Positions 17,014 to 26,757 are shown, counted from the stretch's first letter. The stretch: 64,000 bases of DNA from Methanolobus psychrophilus R15 (GCA_000306725.1 CP003083.1:186001-250000); one strand, 5' to 3'. Notes: a model not told the origin generated them from the sequence alone. Translations and numbers: made by a program.

Positions 17014-17565
17014 AGGTTCAAGAAGCTCAATAAAGGTAAACCTTGGAAAGAGCAAATAAAGCCTTTCAATTTCTGTCTGGTTGGATTTCAGGCAGTTGAA
17101 GAGAATGGTAGGGCAATAAAACCTCTTGCTGCCTATTGTGACAATCCGCAAACAATTGTTCATGACCCATTCGTAGACTATGAAACAGGAGAAGTCATGC
17201 AAGGCTCACACTATTTCAAGTCGTTGAGTAAAACCATATTGCAGTATGCAGAGCACCCTGAACATAAGTTTGAGGGTGATATCGGGATTCTGGAAAGGAG
17301 GCATGTTTATGCAGATAGTATCCTTTACATTGGCAAAGAAGCCAACAACATTGATGAAGAAGAGTTAGAGCTTCAGAGAGCCCAGATTTTTATTGATGAG
17401 GAATCTATCAAGCAGAAAATATTGGAACTAACCCCTGAAACAGGTAGGAAGGTTGGCATTGCCTACAGAGGCACTCTGAAGAGGATACAGGATACAATCA
17501 GGCTAACCGGAGACATCAACATGAATGCTAAATTCATGAGAAAACTTGCGGATAAGCTCATGTGA
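17014..17565 (+). pseudogene. polB: 3' fragment of casposon polB (duplicate)
   Basis: It repeats the last 552 bp of the intact polB, including its stop. It contains no polymerase motif, only the C-terminal tail. A 122-aa open frame from ATG 17197 remains but has no RBS of its own and is unlikely to be functional. Confidence 0.92.
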
Positions 17566-17589
17566 GAGCTTATTCCTCTTTTTTATTTT

Positions 17590-18297
17590 TTACTCAAAAT
17601 TGATTATCAAAGGCATGTGATCACTGTAAGAAATCCACTCATCATGTGTACCGATAGAAACACTATTGGTCCTAGAAATAACGTCATCAGAAGCAAATAT
17701 GTAATCTATATGATATTGTTTATCTTTATGTTTTGTAAAATACAATGTTGGCTGCTCAGTTTCACTTCCAAATTCAATGTTACTGTGGGTATGATAAGCA
17801 CTGTAAATATTGTACTGACCTAACAAATCAACAACATCTATGAAGTTAATATGATCTGGGTTCTTAGATTTCTTATCCCAAAAAACACTAGAATTGAAGT
17901 CTCCTACAACAATTGTATTGGATTCTAATAGGTCTTTATAGTAATTCAATGAGTCCCAAATTTGAGTAACATACCTACCTTTTGAATCTGGCTTTGACCA
18001 TATAGCAATCAAATTCAATTCATTCATATCTTTTAGGTTTGTTACTTTGACCGGAATAGCATATCTGTATTTTTTAGAATAAGACGAGTGCATATCTATA
18101 ATGATATTGTTAAAACTGAAAATGCCCAATCCCATGTTTTCATTGTCCCCACCCCATATTGCTTCATGATAAAATTGATTACCATATTTTGTAGGTTTTT
18201 CACATTCGGGAACAATTAATAAATCAGGATTATAAGGCAAGATTTGATTGATTTTATTTCGAAGTGCCCTATTGCAATTCCAAGTTATAATTTTCAT
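17590..18297 (-). CDS. EEP family nuclease/phosphatase, copy 2
   Basis: The 235-aa product is identical to that encoded at 14715-15422, so either the duplication is recent or the copies are kept alike by conversion. All EEP motifs (TWNCN, PECE, GDFN, HIDY, SDHMP) are intact. It is downstream of GIY-YIG copy 2 and convergent with the polB fragment. Both copies keep the same 42-bp spacing to GIY-YIG. Confidence 0.88.
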   Translation of the reverse strand: MKIITWNCNRALRNKINQILPYNPDLLIVPECEKPTKYGNQFYHEAIWGGDNENMGLGIFSFNNIIIDMHSSYSKKYRYAIPVKVTNLKDMNELNLIAIWSKPDSKGRYVTQIWDSLNYYKDLLESNTIVVGDFNSSVFWDKKSKNPDHINFIDVVDLLGQYNIYSAYHTHSNIEFGSETEQPTLYFTKHKDKQYHIDYIFASDDVISRTNSVSIGTHDEWISYSDHMPLIINFE

Positions 18298-18339
18298 TAT
18301 AAAAAAAAGTAGTATTGGTAGTATAAATTATTATTGGAT

Positions 18340-19197
18340 TTAATCCTCTTTTTCTTTTTTCCTTATGACATCATCAAGTGTTTTGATATTTCCGCCATCT
18401 TGAACTCTCCATTCTGCCCATCCGTTAGCGGTTCTAGCTAGTACAACGGAAGCAGCCATAGAAGGTGAAGAAAAAGTAAAGTCTTCCTGAAAAACATAAA
18501 CACCATTTTCTTCTTTAAGTATCCCTTTGTCTGCAAGGTTAGCTCTAAAGGTTTTGATACTTTGTTGAATAGAGGGAGTCTCTTTTACATTTGACTTTGA
18601 TCCTTTATTGACAATGAATCCTTCTTCTGTATATTCACCCACTGCATCAGCATCTTTGCTTTTGCAAAAGTACATGTTTCTCTTGCTACGTTTTACCTGC
18701 TCGAAAATAGGATAGCCAAGAGTAGCCATTATAATCTTCAATTCATCAAAGAAACGTAAAACAAAGTCTCTATCTTGATCTGTTAAAGAAGATCTGGTAG
18801 GGGTATTACAGTTTTCCAGAGCACATTTATTGATTAATTTAGCCTGCTCACATGCGTGATTTTCAAGATACTTAATATGGGCTTTGTTCAGATTATTCTT
18901 TTCTGAGACAAAGCATATGGCCTGATTCCAGAAATCTTTCTCTTTGTTGTGCTTGTTAAGCCTAGTTAACAGTACTTCAGATTCGCCAATATACACCTGA
19001 GGCTTGCCAACTTCATCTTTCTCGCCTATCAGGAAATAAACGCCTGGTTGCTCAAGCTCAGATCTGTTTGAAGCATCATCTAATTTAGCTCTTGGAATAG
19101 AAACAGCTTTGACAATAGAATCAAAGAACTCGCATATTTTTACTCCCTGTGGGTTGGCATCTGGTAGGTAAATTGAAATTGTTCTTCCTATTGTCAT
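18340..19197 (-). CDS. GIY-YIG nuclease with DUF4357-like domain, copy 2
   Basis: The 285-aa protein is nearly identical to copy 1. Substitutions lie at the DDASNRSELEQPGVYF stretch and one Val-to-Ala in the C-terminal region. Many synonymous changes cluster at 18961-19100 (the gene's 5' portion), while the 3' portion and EEP are identical. That pattern suggests copy 2 joins two sources. Unlike copy 1, it has its own upstream non-coding region (19198-19327), shared divergently with the 271-aa gene, so it may be the ancestral, promoter-bearing copy. Confidence 0.85.
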   Translation of the reverse strand: MTIGRTISIYLPDANPQGVKICEFFDSIVKAVSIPRAKLDDASNRSELEQPGVYFLIGEKDEVGKPQVYIGESEVLLTRLNKHNKEKDFWNQAICFVSEKNNLNKAHIKYLENHACEQAKLINKCALENCNTPTRSSLTDQDRDFVLRFFDELKIIMATLGYPIFEQVKRSKRNMYFCKSKDADAVGEYTEEGFIVNKGSKSNVKETPSIQQSIKTFRANLADKGILKEENGVYVFQEDFTFSSPSMAASVVLARTANGWAEWRVQDGGNIKTLDDVIRKKEKED

Positions 19198-19327
19198 GAA
19201 TCGAGCCTCATAATAAGCATTTTTAGAGTTGAACTTGCAACCATATTATATTTATATCTATAAATAAGTTAATAATGAATTAATATGTGATTGTTTTTTG
19301 AATCAATATAGATAGAAGGAGAGAAAA

Positions 19328-20143
19328 ATGAATAATCAAAGATACGTTGAATTCTATCGCATAGCACAAGCTGTACTTGGTGACAAGCTTGTAAAACCTA
19401 TTGAAGATGATAACGAAATAATATCAGAATGGGTATCAAAAGAAGGTTGGTTAATGTTACCATTGCCCTCAGAATCATGCATGAGTGATGCAAAAAACCG
19501 TAGGGGGCCAAATATTTATGTTTCTGCCAGTGATGAAGAGATTATAATTGGGATTGCAGTAAATACTTTAGAGTCCGTATACCAGTTAAAAAACATTCTT
19601 CATGAATTCCACAACAAGGAAAAAAGCGATTTACTTCATGAAATTACCCGATTAGATGACTCTTTTTTAACAAAAGTAGAACGTAAAATAAAGGAGAAAC
19701 ATTTTAATCAAGCGCCTGAATATCAGAATGAAATTAAGATACAATCAAATAAGTTGAATAATGAGTCAATCAATGAGATTTTTTTAATCGTGGATAAGAT
19801 TCGAGAAGATGGATTGAATTTAAAGAAATCCCGAGGTACGTCTCATCCTATTGAAACTCCTAGAATAGAACTTACAGGTACATCATTTGAAAATAATGAT
19901 GAGATATTCAGAGAAAAACTCAACGCTATTAAACTTATTTTCGAAGCGTGTATTAATATTAAAACAAGGACAGAATTGAATAAAATACATAAAGAGAAAA
20001 TCGTAGTCATTTGTGAAAAATGCAAAGAAATTATTCCAGAAAGTCAATATCCTCCAGGAACATTTTGTCAAAAATGTGGTTCTCTTTTAAAAAGAACTAA
20101 AATGAAGAAGATTGACGAATCATATCACTTGAGAAGTAATTAA
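19328..20143 (+). CDS. Unknown 271-aa protein with C-terminal zinc ribbon
   Basis: GGAGAG seven bases before the ATG supports this start. The first 215 residues are acidic/basic and helical, and I recognise no domain. The last 40 contain CEKCKEIIPESQYPPGTFCQKCG, a CxxC-x14-CxxC treble-clef-like zinc ribbon. It is the last gene before the right terminal repeat (50 bp), transcribed outward. The upstream region (19240-19285) is AT-rich with several TATA-like sites. It is probably nucleic-acid or protein binding cargo. Confidence 0.7.
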   Translation: MNNQRYVEFYRIAQAVLGDKLVKPIEDDNEIISEWVSKEGWLMLPLPSESCMSDAKNRRGPNIYVSASDEEIIIGIAVNTLESVYQLKNILHEFHNKEKSDLLHEITRLDDSFLTKVERKIKEKHFNQAPEYQNEIKIQSNKLNNESINEIFLIVDKIREDGLNLKKSRGTSHPIETPRIELTGTSFENNDEIFREKLNAIKLIFEACINIKTRTELNKIHKEKIVVICEKCKEIIPESQYPPGTFCQKCGSLLKRTKMKKIDESYHLRSN

Positions 20144-20192
20144 AAGGGTAATAAATATTTTCTTTTTTAGCCCTAATAACTGTTTAAAATTC

Positions 20193-20224
20193 TGAGTATC
20201 TATTTTTTAGGATACCTATTACCC
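20193..20224 (-). repeat. Casposon right terminal inverted repeat
   Basis: The reverse complement begins GGGTAATAGGTATCCT and ends AATAGATACTCA, 30/32 identical with the left end. The 14-bp target duplicate follows immediately. Confidence 0.93.
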
Positions 20225-20238
20225 AATGGGAATGTGCG
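20225..20238. repeat. Target-site duplication, right copy (overlaps tRNA-Leu 3' end)
   Basis: AATGGGAATGTGCG is identical to 3506-3519. Its last four bases belong to the tRNA (discriminator and acceptor stem), so insertion left the tRNA intact. Confidence 0.92.
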
Positions 20239-20318
20239 AGGGATGGGATTTGAACCCACGAACTCCTTCGAGAACAGATCTTAAGTCTGCCGCCTTTGAC
20301 CGACTGGGCGACCCTCGC
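20235..20318 (-). tRNA. tRNA-Leu (anticodon UAA)
   Basis: On the minus strand GCGAGGG (20318-20312) pairs with CCCTCGC (20242-20236), with discriminator A at 20235. The anticodon loop reads CTTAAGA, giving UAA for UUA codons. A long variable arm (TTCTCGAAGGAG) marks class II, and a GGGTTCAAATCCC T arm is present. CCA is not encoded. It is the casposon target. Confidence 0.95.
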
Positions 20319-20369
20319 ATATCGATTTTCGTTACTTCCCTATTCCTTCATTCTGTCCCAAATATTGGT

Positions 20370-20426
20370 AAGTCCTACACGCAGTCTCTTAAGTCCAGCG
20401 CCTTTGACCAGCTGGGCAACCCTCGC
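20370..20426 (-). pseudogene. 5' fragment of a second tRNA-Leu
   Basis: From 20426 the minus strand reads GCGAGGGTTGCCCAGC, then the D arm and a TTAAGA anticodon loop, matching tRNA-Leu at most of the first 40 bases. After the anticodon loop similarity fades. There is no T arm or 3' acceptor strand before the intact tRNA, so this is a truncated gene. Confidence 0.75.
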
Positions 20427-20511
20427 GTGATGAAAAGAACAGAGTTACTGGCCTTTGGGAATTGTAAGCCACTAATAAGAGTTAAGTTATTTAACCCTTA
20501 TTCTAGTAAGT

Positions 20512-21288
20512 ATGAAGATAACATTTCTTGGAACAGGTGTTGGGATTCCGCAGGTCGGACGGGTGCAGTCAGGGTTAATCATGGAAATTGGCGGCAGGCC
20601 CGTGCTTTTCGATTGCGGCTGCGGGGTCCTGGGGAGGATAGTGGAGGCGGGGTATGGGCATACGGACATCAATACTGTCGTGCTGACGCACCTGCATCTT
20701 GACCATGCGGGGGACTTGCTGGCACTGCTCAAGGCCAGGTGGCTCTCGGGCGCGGCAAACGCGGTGCATATATACGGGCCACAGGGGACGCAGGAGTGGT
20801 TTGGGAAGGTCATGGAATCCTACGACTATCTCCGGGGCAGGTTCGAGGTAGAGATAACCGAGCTCACTGGCGGGGAGGCATTCTCTCCTGAAGATGTTGG
20901 CGCAGAGGCCGGGGACGACTACGTGATCACATGCACGCCCACGGTTCACAGCATCCCATCACTGGCCTACCGGGTGGAGAGCAGCGGCAAGGCGGTGGTC
21001 TACACAGGCGACACAGAACCATCGGAGATGCTCTTCAGGTTTGCAGACGGTGCTGACGCACTTATTCATGAATGCTCCTTCCCGCTGGGCTTTGAGACAA
21101 CCAACCATACCACGCCGGACATGCTCACCGGCATGATGCAAAAATATCCTCTTGAAGTCAGGCATCTCTACCTTGTGCATCTCTACCCTCACATGCAGGG
21201 TCATGAAGCGGAATCTGTGGAACACATCATGCGCTACTTCAAAGGTAACATCACCATCGCTTCGGACCTGATGAAGATCGAGGTATAG
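20512..21288 (+). CDS. MBL-fold hydrolase, ribonuclease Z-like
   Basis: The 258-aa protein is typical of the RNase Z/arylsulfatase branch of the metallo-beta-lactamase fold. It has FLGTG near the start, HLHLDHAGD (residues 60-68, the metal site), a later TVHSIPSLAYR histidine, VVYTGDTEP (metal Asp) and a final HLYPH. The region between motifs II and III is shorter than in a full tRNase Z exosite, so tRNA 3' processing is possible but not certain. Base composition is clearly more GC-rich than in the casposon, marking the return to the chromosomal backbone. Confidence 0.85.
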   Translation: MKITFLGTGVGIPQVGRVQSGLIMEIGGRPVLFDCGCGVLGRIVEAGYGHTDINTVVLTHLHLDHAGDLLALLKARWLSGAANAVHIYGPQGTQEWFGKVMESYDYLRGRFEVEITELTGGEAFSPEDVGAEAGDDYVITCTPTVHSIPSLAYRVESSGKAVVYTGDTEPSEMLFRFADGADALIHECSFPLGFETTNHTTPDMLTGMMQKYPLEVRHLYLVHLYPHMQGHEAESVEHIMRYFKGNITIASDLMKIEV

Positions 21289-21426
21289 TCATCCAGCAGC
21301 AGTCCTTAAATTTATACAGTTCTTTACGGGGGCGGTGTATCAGCACTGCTGGCCGATGATTTAATGTTTTCAGTTTCAAAGCCTACCGGTAAAAAAAGTA
21401 TGACGGGCTTTTGACACAGACAGTTC

Positions 21427-21969
21427 CTATAGTTTTCCCAGCACCTCAAGGACAGCCTCACCAAATTCCTCCGCAGCCTTTGGTCCGGCAGCTGTCACCA
21501 CATTATCCGTGACGACAACATTCTCATCCTCATAGGAAGCGCCCCCCTTCTCAAGTTCCTTAATGCATGCTGAGTCCTTGAACACTGTAGCCCTCCTGTC
21601 CTCAAGCACACCTGCCCTTGCAAGCACCACAGGAGAGATGCATATGGCTGCAACTACCTTTTCATGCTCATAGGCATCCTTGACGAGCTTATGCAGTTTC
21701 TTATTGGACCAGAGGTACTCCCTTGAACCACCGCCGCCTGCAATTACCACGGCATCGAATTCTGCTACATTGGCATTGTCAATACTTATATCGGGTCTCA
21801 CTTTCCTGCCAAGGGTGCCAACGGCCTCATCCATGCTGTTGCTTGCGACTGTTATGTGCACTCCTGCATCTTCAAAGATCTCTCTGGGTTCAAAGAACTC
21901 CTCATCCCTGAAATTATTCTGTGCTATGATCATTAGTATTTTCTTGTCCGCTAGATCTGATCCTGTCAT
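21427..21969 (-). CDS. DJ-1/PfpI family protein
   Basis: This 180-aa single-domain protein carries the family pattern: KILMIIAQNNFRDEEFFEPREIFEDAG, where the FEPRE glutamate would sit near the nucleophile, an AVVIAGGGGSREYLW loop, and the nucleophile elbow VVAAICISP with Cys near 115. Family members act as glyoxalases/deglycases, proteases or stress proteins, and the sequence does not choose between them. It is single-gene, convergent with the MBL-fold gene. Confidence 0.88.
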   Translation of the reverse strand: MTGSDLADKKILMIIAQNNFRDEEFFEPREIFEDAGVHITVASNSMDEAVGTLGRKVRPDISIDNANVAEFDAVVIAGGGGSREYLWSNKKLHKLVKDAYEHEKVVAAICISPVVLARAGVLEDRRATVFKDSACIKELEKGGASYEDENVVVTDNVVTAAGPKAAEEFGEAVLEVLGKL

Positions 21970-22604
21970 ATTATCACTCTAAATATCATTTTAAACAGAT
22001 TGTGAAACCGGCTGTTGTAGAATATAATCACAGTTATTTCTTTTTCGCCTCCGCTTTATACAACAGCAGCCATTAATATGGTCATCACGAAATAGATTTT
22101 ATTTCCAGGTACTTATACTTGACTACATCCGTCTAAGTCATAAGCACCCGTTCCTCAGGTATTCCAATAAGATAAAAGTTTTACGATAAGATTAGAAGCA
22201 GTTTTCTCGATATATCCTGCACTTTTTTATTTTACAACTAATCGCCCTTATTGTGTCGGAACGATTTCCTTACGCCTGACTCACAATCTGTAATGATCTT
22301 TTTTTTGCAGGAGTGCTTACATTCTGCTTCTCAGGAACCCTGCTGGAAGGAAAACTCTATCTATATGAATATTTCGATGATTTTCAAAAAAATTATGGGA
22401 ATATTCAGTAATATATTCAACTGCCATTTATTCGCACTCATTATCCCTAGCGGAAGATTGAAAATTTTTTTACACACAAAATTAAGCAACTTCTCATAAG
22501 TTGAAAAGAATCACCTTTTTATAGTATAACGAAAAATGTATATTTATATAATTATTTATGTTAAGTATATATTAAAAACTTTTAAGACAAGGTCAGTGAA
22601 AAGT
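21970..22604. other. Non-coding stretch upstream of the chemoreceptor
   Basis: The only sizeable frame (82 aa, 22251-22499) has no RBS, family signature or normal composition, and I regard it as chance. AT-rich TATA-like runs at 22525-22575 probably serve the chemoreceptor. I see no RNA gene or repeat here. Confidence 0.5.
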
Positions 22605-24026
22605 ATGTTCAGCAACAGAAGGAAATTGCAGGAAGAAATGGTCAAAGTGTTGGATGATTTCAGGCGGGGCGATACCGGAACTCGCATGCCTGATCAATCT
22701 GACCTGTTAAGCAAGAGGTTAAGCGAGGGCCTGAACCTCCTGCTTGATGACTACCAAAGCTTAAGATCACAGCTGGACTCTCTGGAAGCATCCAGCAGAA
22801 AAACACTGGAAGAATGCGAAGGGAGTGCCAGGAAATCATTGGAAGAAGCAAGATCCAGAATTGAATTGCTCCATGAGATACCCACTCCTGTAATGGCAGT
22901 TGACAAGGAGTTCAATGTGATCTTTATGAATTCAAAAGGTGCTGCAGCGGTGGGAAGGACATCTGAAGGGTGCCTGGGCCAGAAATGCTATGATCTTTTC
23001 AATACTTTACACTGCAAGACCGATAATTGCCAGGTGGCAAAAGCCATGAAGAGCAACACAGTCTGCACGGCAGACACTGTAGCAAAACTGCCTGGCTGTG
23101 AGCTTCCGATACGTTACACCGGCACCCCTCTAAAAGATGATCACGGGAATATCATAGGTGCCCTGGAATACGTGCTGGACATAAGTGCAGAAACAAATGT
23201 CACAGCCGAAATCCAGAGACTTGCAGAGGATGCTGTAAACGGCAGGCTGGATACAAGGGCAGACCCTGACAAGTTCTCAGGTAATAACAGGGAGATAATT
23301 TTGGGCTTCAATGAAACCCTTGACTCGGTAATAGCTCCCCTCAATGTCGCTGCCGAATATATTGACCGCATATCCAAGGGAGATGTACCGGAGAAGATTA
23401 CTGACAATTACAAGGGTGATTTCAACGAAATAAAAAATAACATCAACCAGTTGATAGATGAACTGACATCCTTTGTAAATGAAATGGACAGGATGAGTCA
23501 TGAGCATAATGCAGGAGATATTGATGTCATTATGCCGGAGCAGGACTTCAGCGGTGTTTATGCGACAATGGCCAAAGGCGTGAATGATATGGTCAATGGC
23601 CACATCAGTGTCAAGAAAAAGGCAATGGCGTGCGTAAAAGAATTCGGGGAAGGTAATTTTGAAGCCCCTCTTGAGAAGTTACCGGGTAAAAAGGCCTTTA
23701 TCAATGACACTATCGAGGAGGTTCGCACCAACCTTAAGGCTTTGATCTCTGATGCAAACATATTGTCTGTCGCCGCTGTCGAAGGCAGGCTTGATACAAG
23801 AGCTGATGCTTCAAAACACAAAGGTGACTTCAAAAAGATCATTGAGGGTGTCAATAATACCCTGGATGCTGTCATTGGTCCACTTAATGTAGCTGCAGAA
23901 TATGTAGACAGGATAGCATACGGAGAGCTCCCGGACAAGATCACTGACAATTACAATGGTGATTTTAATGAGATCAAGAACAACCTGAATCGTTGCATAG
24001 ATGCAATAAATGCACCTGGTCGCTGA
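22605..24026 (+). CDS. Poly-HAMP methyl-accepting chemotaxis protein, N-terminal part (frameshifted)
   Basis: The ATG at 22605 (MFSNRRKL) follows an AAGGTC and avoids a hydrophobic 23-residue leader that looks non-coding. The protein has a coiled-coil start, a PAS domain (about residues 85-200) with a Cys-rich [15 protein letters not shown] insert, then HAMP-like repeats of the form [28 protein letters not shown]. There is no transmembrane segment, so the receptor is cytosolic. It stops at 24026 after NAPGR. A single extra C at 24015/24016 explains this: deleting it continues the frame as [17 protein letters not shown] into the next ORF. The intact protein would have about 1220 residues. Confidence 0.85.
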   Translation: MFSNRRKLQEEMVKVLDDFRRGDTGTRMPDQSDLLSKRLSEGLNLLLDDYQSLRSQLDSLEASSRKTLEECEGSARKSLEEARSRIELLHEIPTPVMAVDKEFNVIFMNSKGAAAVGRTSEGCLGQKCYDLFNTLHCKTDNCQVAKAMKSNTVCTADTVAKLPGCELPIRYTGTPLKDDHGNIIGALEYVLDISAETNVTAEIQRLAEDAVNGRLDTRADPDKFSGNNREIILGFNETLDSVIAPLNVAAEYIDRISKGDVPEKITDNYKGDFNEIKNNINQLIDELTSFVNEMDRMSHEHNAGDIDVIMPEQDFSGVYATMAKGVNDMVNGHISVKKKAMACVKEFGEGNFEAPLEKLPGKKAFINDTIEEVRTNLKALISDANILSVAAVEGRLDTRADASKHKGDFKKIIEGVNNTLDAVIGPLNVAAEYVDRIAYGELPDKITDNYNGDFNEIKNNLNRCIDAINAPGR

Positions 24027-26277
24027 TGCAAACATGCTCTCTAAGGCTGCGGTTGAGGGCAAACTTGATACGCGTGCCGATGTCACCGGGCATAGGGGAG
24101 ATTACAGGGCTATTGTAGAAGGTGTCAATGCTACCCTGGATGCTGTCATCGGTCCTCTCAATGTAGCTGCCGAGTATGTTGACAGGATCGGGAAAGGTGA
24201 GATACCGGACAAGATCACTGATGATTACAATGGTGATTTCAATGAGATCAAGAACAACCTCAACCGATGTATAGATGGCCTGGGTGCTCTTGTAGAGTGT
24301 AATAATGTCCTCCAGAGGCTTGCAGTGAATGACTATACCTGGAAGATAGAGGGCAGCCACACAGGAATTTTCGGGGAGATAGCAAAGGCTTCAAATGAAG
24401 TGTTAGGCCATTCCATTGTGATCCAGGATACTGTAAAACAGATATCTGTGGGCAACCTTCAAATGCTTGGCACTTACAGGAAAGTCCAGAGACGCTCAGA
24501 GAACGATCAACTCCTGCCGGCGTTCATTTCCATGATGGAGAATATAGAAGGGCTTGCAGATGAATTCATGAAAATGGGTGCTGCTGCAACGCAAGGCAGG
24601 CTTGAACACAGGGCCAATGCAAGTGTGTTCGAAGGAAAATATCGTGAAGCCATAGTGGCTGTCAATAGTTCCTTTGATGCTGTCATCTGCCCGCTGAATG
24701 TTGCTTCTGAATACTTTGAAAAAATCTCTGCAGGTGATATACCTAAAGAGATCACAGATGCTTATTGCGGGGACTTCGATAAGATCAAGAGCAATCTCAA
24801 CAGATGTATCTTTGCAATTAAAGCCTTGGTGGAGGACGCTGAAATGCTGGCACAGGCAGGAGCGAGCGGCCAGTTAAGTACCCGCGCAGACACCTCTAAA
24901 CATCAGGGGGATTACCGCAAGATCGTGGAAGGTGTGAACAATTGTCTGGACGCCGTCATAGGCCCCTTAAACGAAGCCGCAAGAGTAATCACAACTTATT
25001 CCGAAGGCGACCTGAGTACGAGGGTGACAATTGATGCAAAAGGTGACTTCAAACTATTAGGTGATACACTTGATGGATTTGGCGATACGCTGCAGAGCAT
25101 TATCAATGATTCATGCGAGGTCCTGGCTTCGGTAGCATCTAATGACCTTACAAGAGCTGTGCAGGTTCACGGATTCGGGGATTTCACACAACTCACCGAT
25201 GGTGTGGAAAATTGCAGGCTCTCCTTAAATGAAATTGTTGCCAATGTGAAGGAACAATCCGAGCATATAGCAGCAGCGGCCCAGGAAATATCAAGCTCTA
25301 GCGAGGAACTCTCAGCAACCAGTGAGCAGATAACCAGCACAGTTGGCGAGATATCCAAAGGTGCTCAAGAACAGGCTACCAAAGTCGAAGAGGTTTCCCG
25401 TGCTATGAGTGATATGAGCAAAAGTGTTCAGGAAGTAGCCTGCAACTCTCAGCAGGCGGCAGGGAACACCGTAGAGTCTAACAGGCTCATGAAGAGTCTG
25501 GGGGATATGTCAAAAGACCTGTTGCTGAAAATGGATAACATTAAGTCTGCAGTGGGAGAATCATCCAATGTCATCATGGAACTTGACGATAAATCAAAAC
25601 AGATAGAAGAGATAGTCAGCCTTATCACAAGTATTGCAGACCAGACAAATCTGCTTGCCCTCAATGCAGCTATTGAGGCTGCAAGAGCTGGAGAACATGG
25701 TCGCGGGTTCGCTGTGGTTGCAGACGAGGTGCGCAAACTTGCCGAGGATTCCGGCAATGCAGCCAAAGAGATCGCAAAACTTATCCATTACATACAAACC
25801 GGGACACAGAATGCAGTCGCATCAATGAAAGTAGGAACTGACGAGGTTGCCATTGGTGCAGTCTCTCTTGAAAAAGCAGTCAATGAGATTGATAAAGTTG
25901 TCGGGACAGGAGAAAGCATAATGAAGATGGTGCAGGAGATAGCTGCTGCTTCAGAGCAGCAGGCAGCATCGATACAGGAAGTCACTTCTTCAGTTGAAGA
26001 GGTATCCTCCATTTCCGAGGAGATGGCGGGAAGCACTACAGAGGCTTCTGCTTCGGTCCAGGAGCAAACAGCCTCAATGAATGAACTTTCAAGGTCTGCC
26101 CAGGGGCTGGCAGACATAGCATCGGATATGCAGAATGTAGTGTCTAAGTTCAGTTTAGATACAAATAAGAGTAAAGATGTAAACACCAGAAAAGAAAGCG
26201 TGAATAAGAGCGGAGCAGCAGTTGCTGCAAAAACATTAACAAGACAAAGAGCAGACTCTAAGAGGATGCTAGCATGA
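24010..26277 (+). CDS. Poly-HAMP methyl-accepting chemotaxis protein, C-terminal signalling part
   Basis: This is the continuation of the preceding gene in the next frame. It holds more HAMP-like modules ([13 protein letters not shown]...[18 protein letters not shown]), then the methyl-accepting signalling coiled coil. The conserved hairpin tip lies near residues 535-580: [18 protein letters not shown], followed by [16 protein letters not shown]. It would contact CheA/CheW at the array. The apparent ATG at 24010 lacks an RBS and the modules run straight on from the upstream frame, so it is not an independent start. Either the gene is inactivated, or the extra base is a sequencing error or a recoding site. 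Confidence 0.88.
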   Translation: MHLVADANMLSKAAVEGKLDTRADVTGHRGDYRAIVEGVNATLDAVIGPLNVAAEYVDRIGKGEIPDKITDDYNGDFNEIKNNLNRCIDGLGALVECNNVLQRLAVNDYTWKIEGSHTGIFGEIAKASNEVLGHSIVIQDTVKQISVGNLQMLGTYRKVQRRSENDQLLPAFISMMENIEGLADEFMKMGAAATQGRLEHRANASVFEGKYREAIVAVNSSFDAVICPLNVASEYFEKISAGDIPKEITDAYCGDFDKIKSNLNRCIFAIKALVEDAEMLAQAGASGQLSTRADTSKHQGDYRKIVEGVNNCLDAVIGPLNEAARVITTYSEGDLSTRVTIDAKGDFKLLGDTLDGFGDTLQSIINDSCEVLASVASNDLTRAVQVHGFGDFTQLTDGVENCRLSLNEIVANVKEQSEHIAAAAQEISSSSEELSATSEQITSTVGEISKGAQEQATKVEEVSRAMSDMSKSVQEVACNSQQAAGNTVESNRLMKSLGDMSKDLLLKMDNIKSAVGESSNVIMELDDKSKQIEEIVSLITSIADQTNLLALNAAIEAARAGEHGRGFAVVADEVRKLAEDSGNAAKEIAKLIHYIQTGTQNAVASMKVGTDEVAIGAVSLEKAVNEIDKVVGTGESIMKMVQEIAAASEQQAASIQEVTSSVEEVSSISEEMAGSTTEASASVQEQTASMNELSRSAQGLADIASDMQNVVSKFSLDTNKSKDVNTRKESVNKSGAAVAAKTLTRQRADSKRMLA
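24015..24016 (+). other. Single-base frameshift in the chemoreceptor gene
   Basis: AATGCACCTGGTCGC would be AATGCACTGGTCGC if it matched the equivalent module boundary (ALVADAN). One C is surplus, at the border of two highly similar HAMP modules. Confidence 0.8.
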
Positions 26278-26346
26278 GAAGGAATAAATGCAGTTTCGTT
26301 CAAATAAATAGAACTGAATAGAATTTCAATAATTGACAATAACCCC

Positions 26347-26373
26347 ATACCTTCCGGCAGTGCCGGAAGGTAT
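26347..26373. terminator. Perfect 13-bp inverted repeat after the chemoreceptor
   Basis: ATACCTTCCGGCA and TGCCGGAAGGTAT are separated by one base, 70 bp downstream of the chemoreceptor stop. No T-run follows on the plus strand. A transcription-ending hairpin or a protein site are both possible. The stretch 26374-26757 contains no credible gene. Confidence 0.45.
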
Positions 26374-26757
26374 CGTACCCATGCTCATACTCCGATATTC
26401 ACTGTACCCACTCTTTATTCCCCACTCCATTCCTGACCACTCCCAATCCACCATTCCCCAACTGAACCACCATAGTCCATCGTTTCCCACTAAACCGCTC
26501 ATACTCCACTTATTGTGTTCCTGCAAAGGGATAAGGCAAAGGTCAACGTTTTTAGGGGGCTGAGGGGATGAACCTTTACCCTTATTCCGTTTTGCAGTTG
26601 CATTTCGTTTTTCCGTTTTACTTTCCCGGAGATTCCGGTTAAGTTACATATCGTGCCTATATGCTAATTGGTCATTGCAGTTTCCTGCATTGCAGGTGTT
26701 AGACCTGCAAAACCTACAAATCAATAATAATATATAAATATATCTATACTAAAATAT

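Larger units (their letters stand above)
17014..19197. repeat. 2184-bp internal direct repeat, copy 2
   Basis: This is the second copy of 14139-16322. Outside the repeat the flanks are unrelated: truncated UDG-like gene on the left and the promoter of the 271-aa gene on the right, against intact polB and the UDG-like gene for copy 1. Confidence 0.95.
3520..20224. mobile_element. Casposon (Cas1-mobilised self-synthesising transposon), 16.7 kb
   Basis: The element is bounded by 32-bp inverted repeats (30/32 matching) and 14-bp direct target repeats, and sits at the 3' end of a tRNA-Leu gene. It contains the diagnostic pair Cas1 (8666-9880) and PolB (12027-14690), with HNH, GIY-YIG and EEP nucleases. 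No cas2, effector cas gene or CRISPR array accompanies Cas1, which separates it from adaptive immunity. It is longer than a minimal element partly because of an internal 2.18-kb duplication. Gene content and tRNA-Leu targeting resemble the euryarchaeal casposons known from methanogens (family knowledge). Whether it is still mobile is not shown, but repeats, cas1 and polB are intact. Confidence 0.95.

Noticed and set aside
17014-17202. N-terminal 63 residues of the 284-aa ORF as a real protein start
   Set aside because: The same residues appear antisense to the intact polB at 14103-14327, so they are a shadow of the duplicated polB tail.
20226-20702. 158-aa plus-strand ORF over the tRNA
   Set aside because: It reads through tRNA-Leu, the tRNA fragment and the start of the MBL-fold gene in another frame, so it is not coding.
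22251-22499. 82-aa ORF upstream of the chemoreceptor
   Set aside because: No RBS, odd composition, no family signature.
24010-24012. Independent start codon for the second chemoreceptor ORF
   Set aside because: No RBS, and the module sequence continues from the upstream frame after removal of one base.
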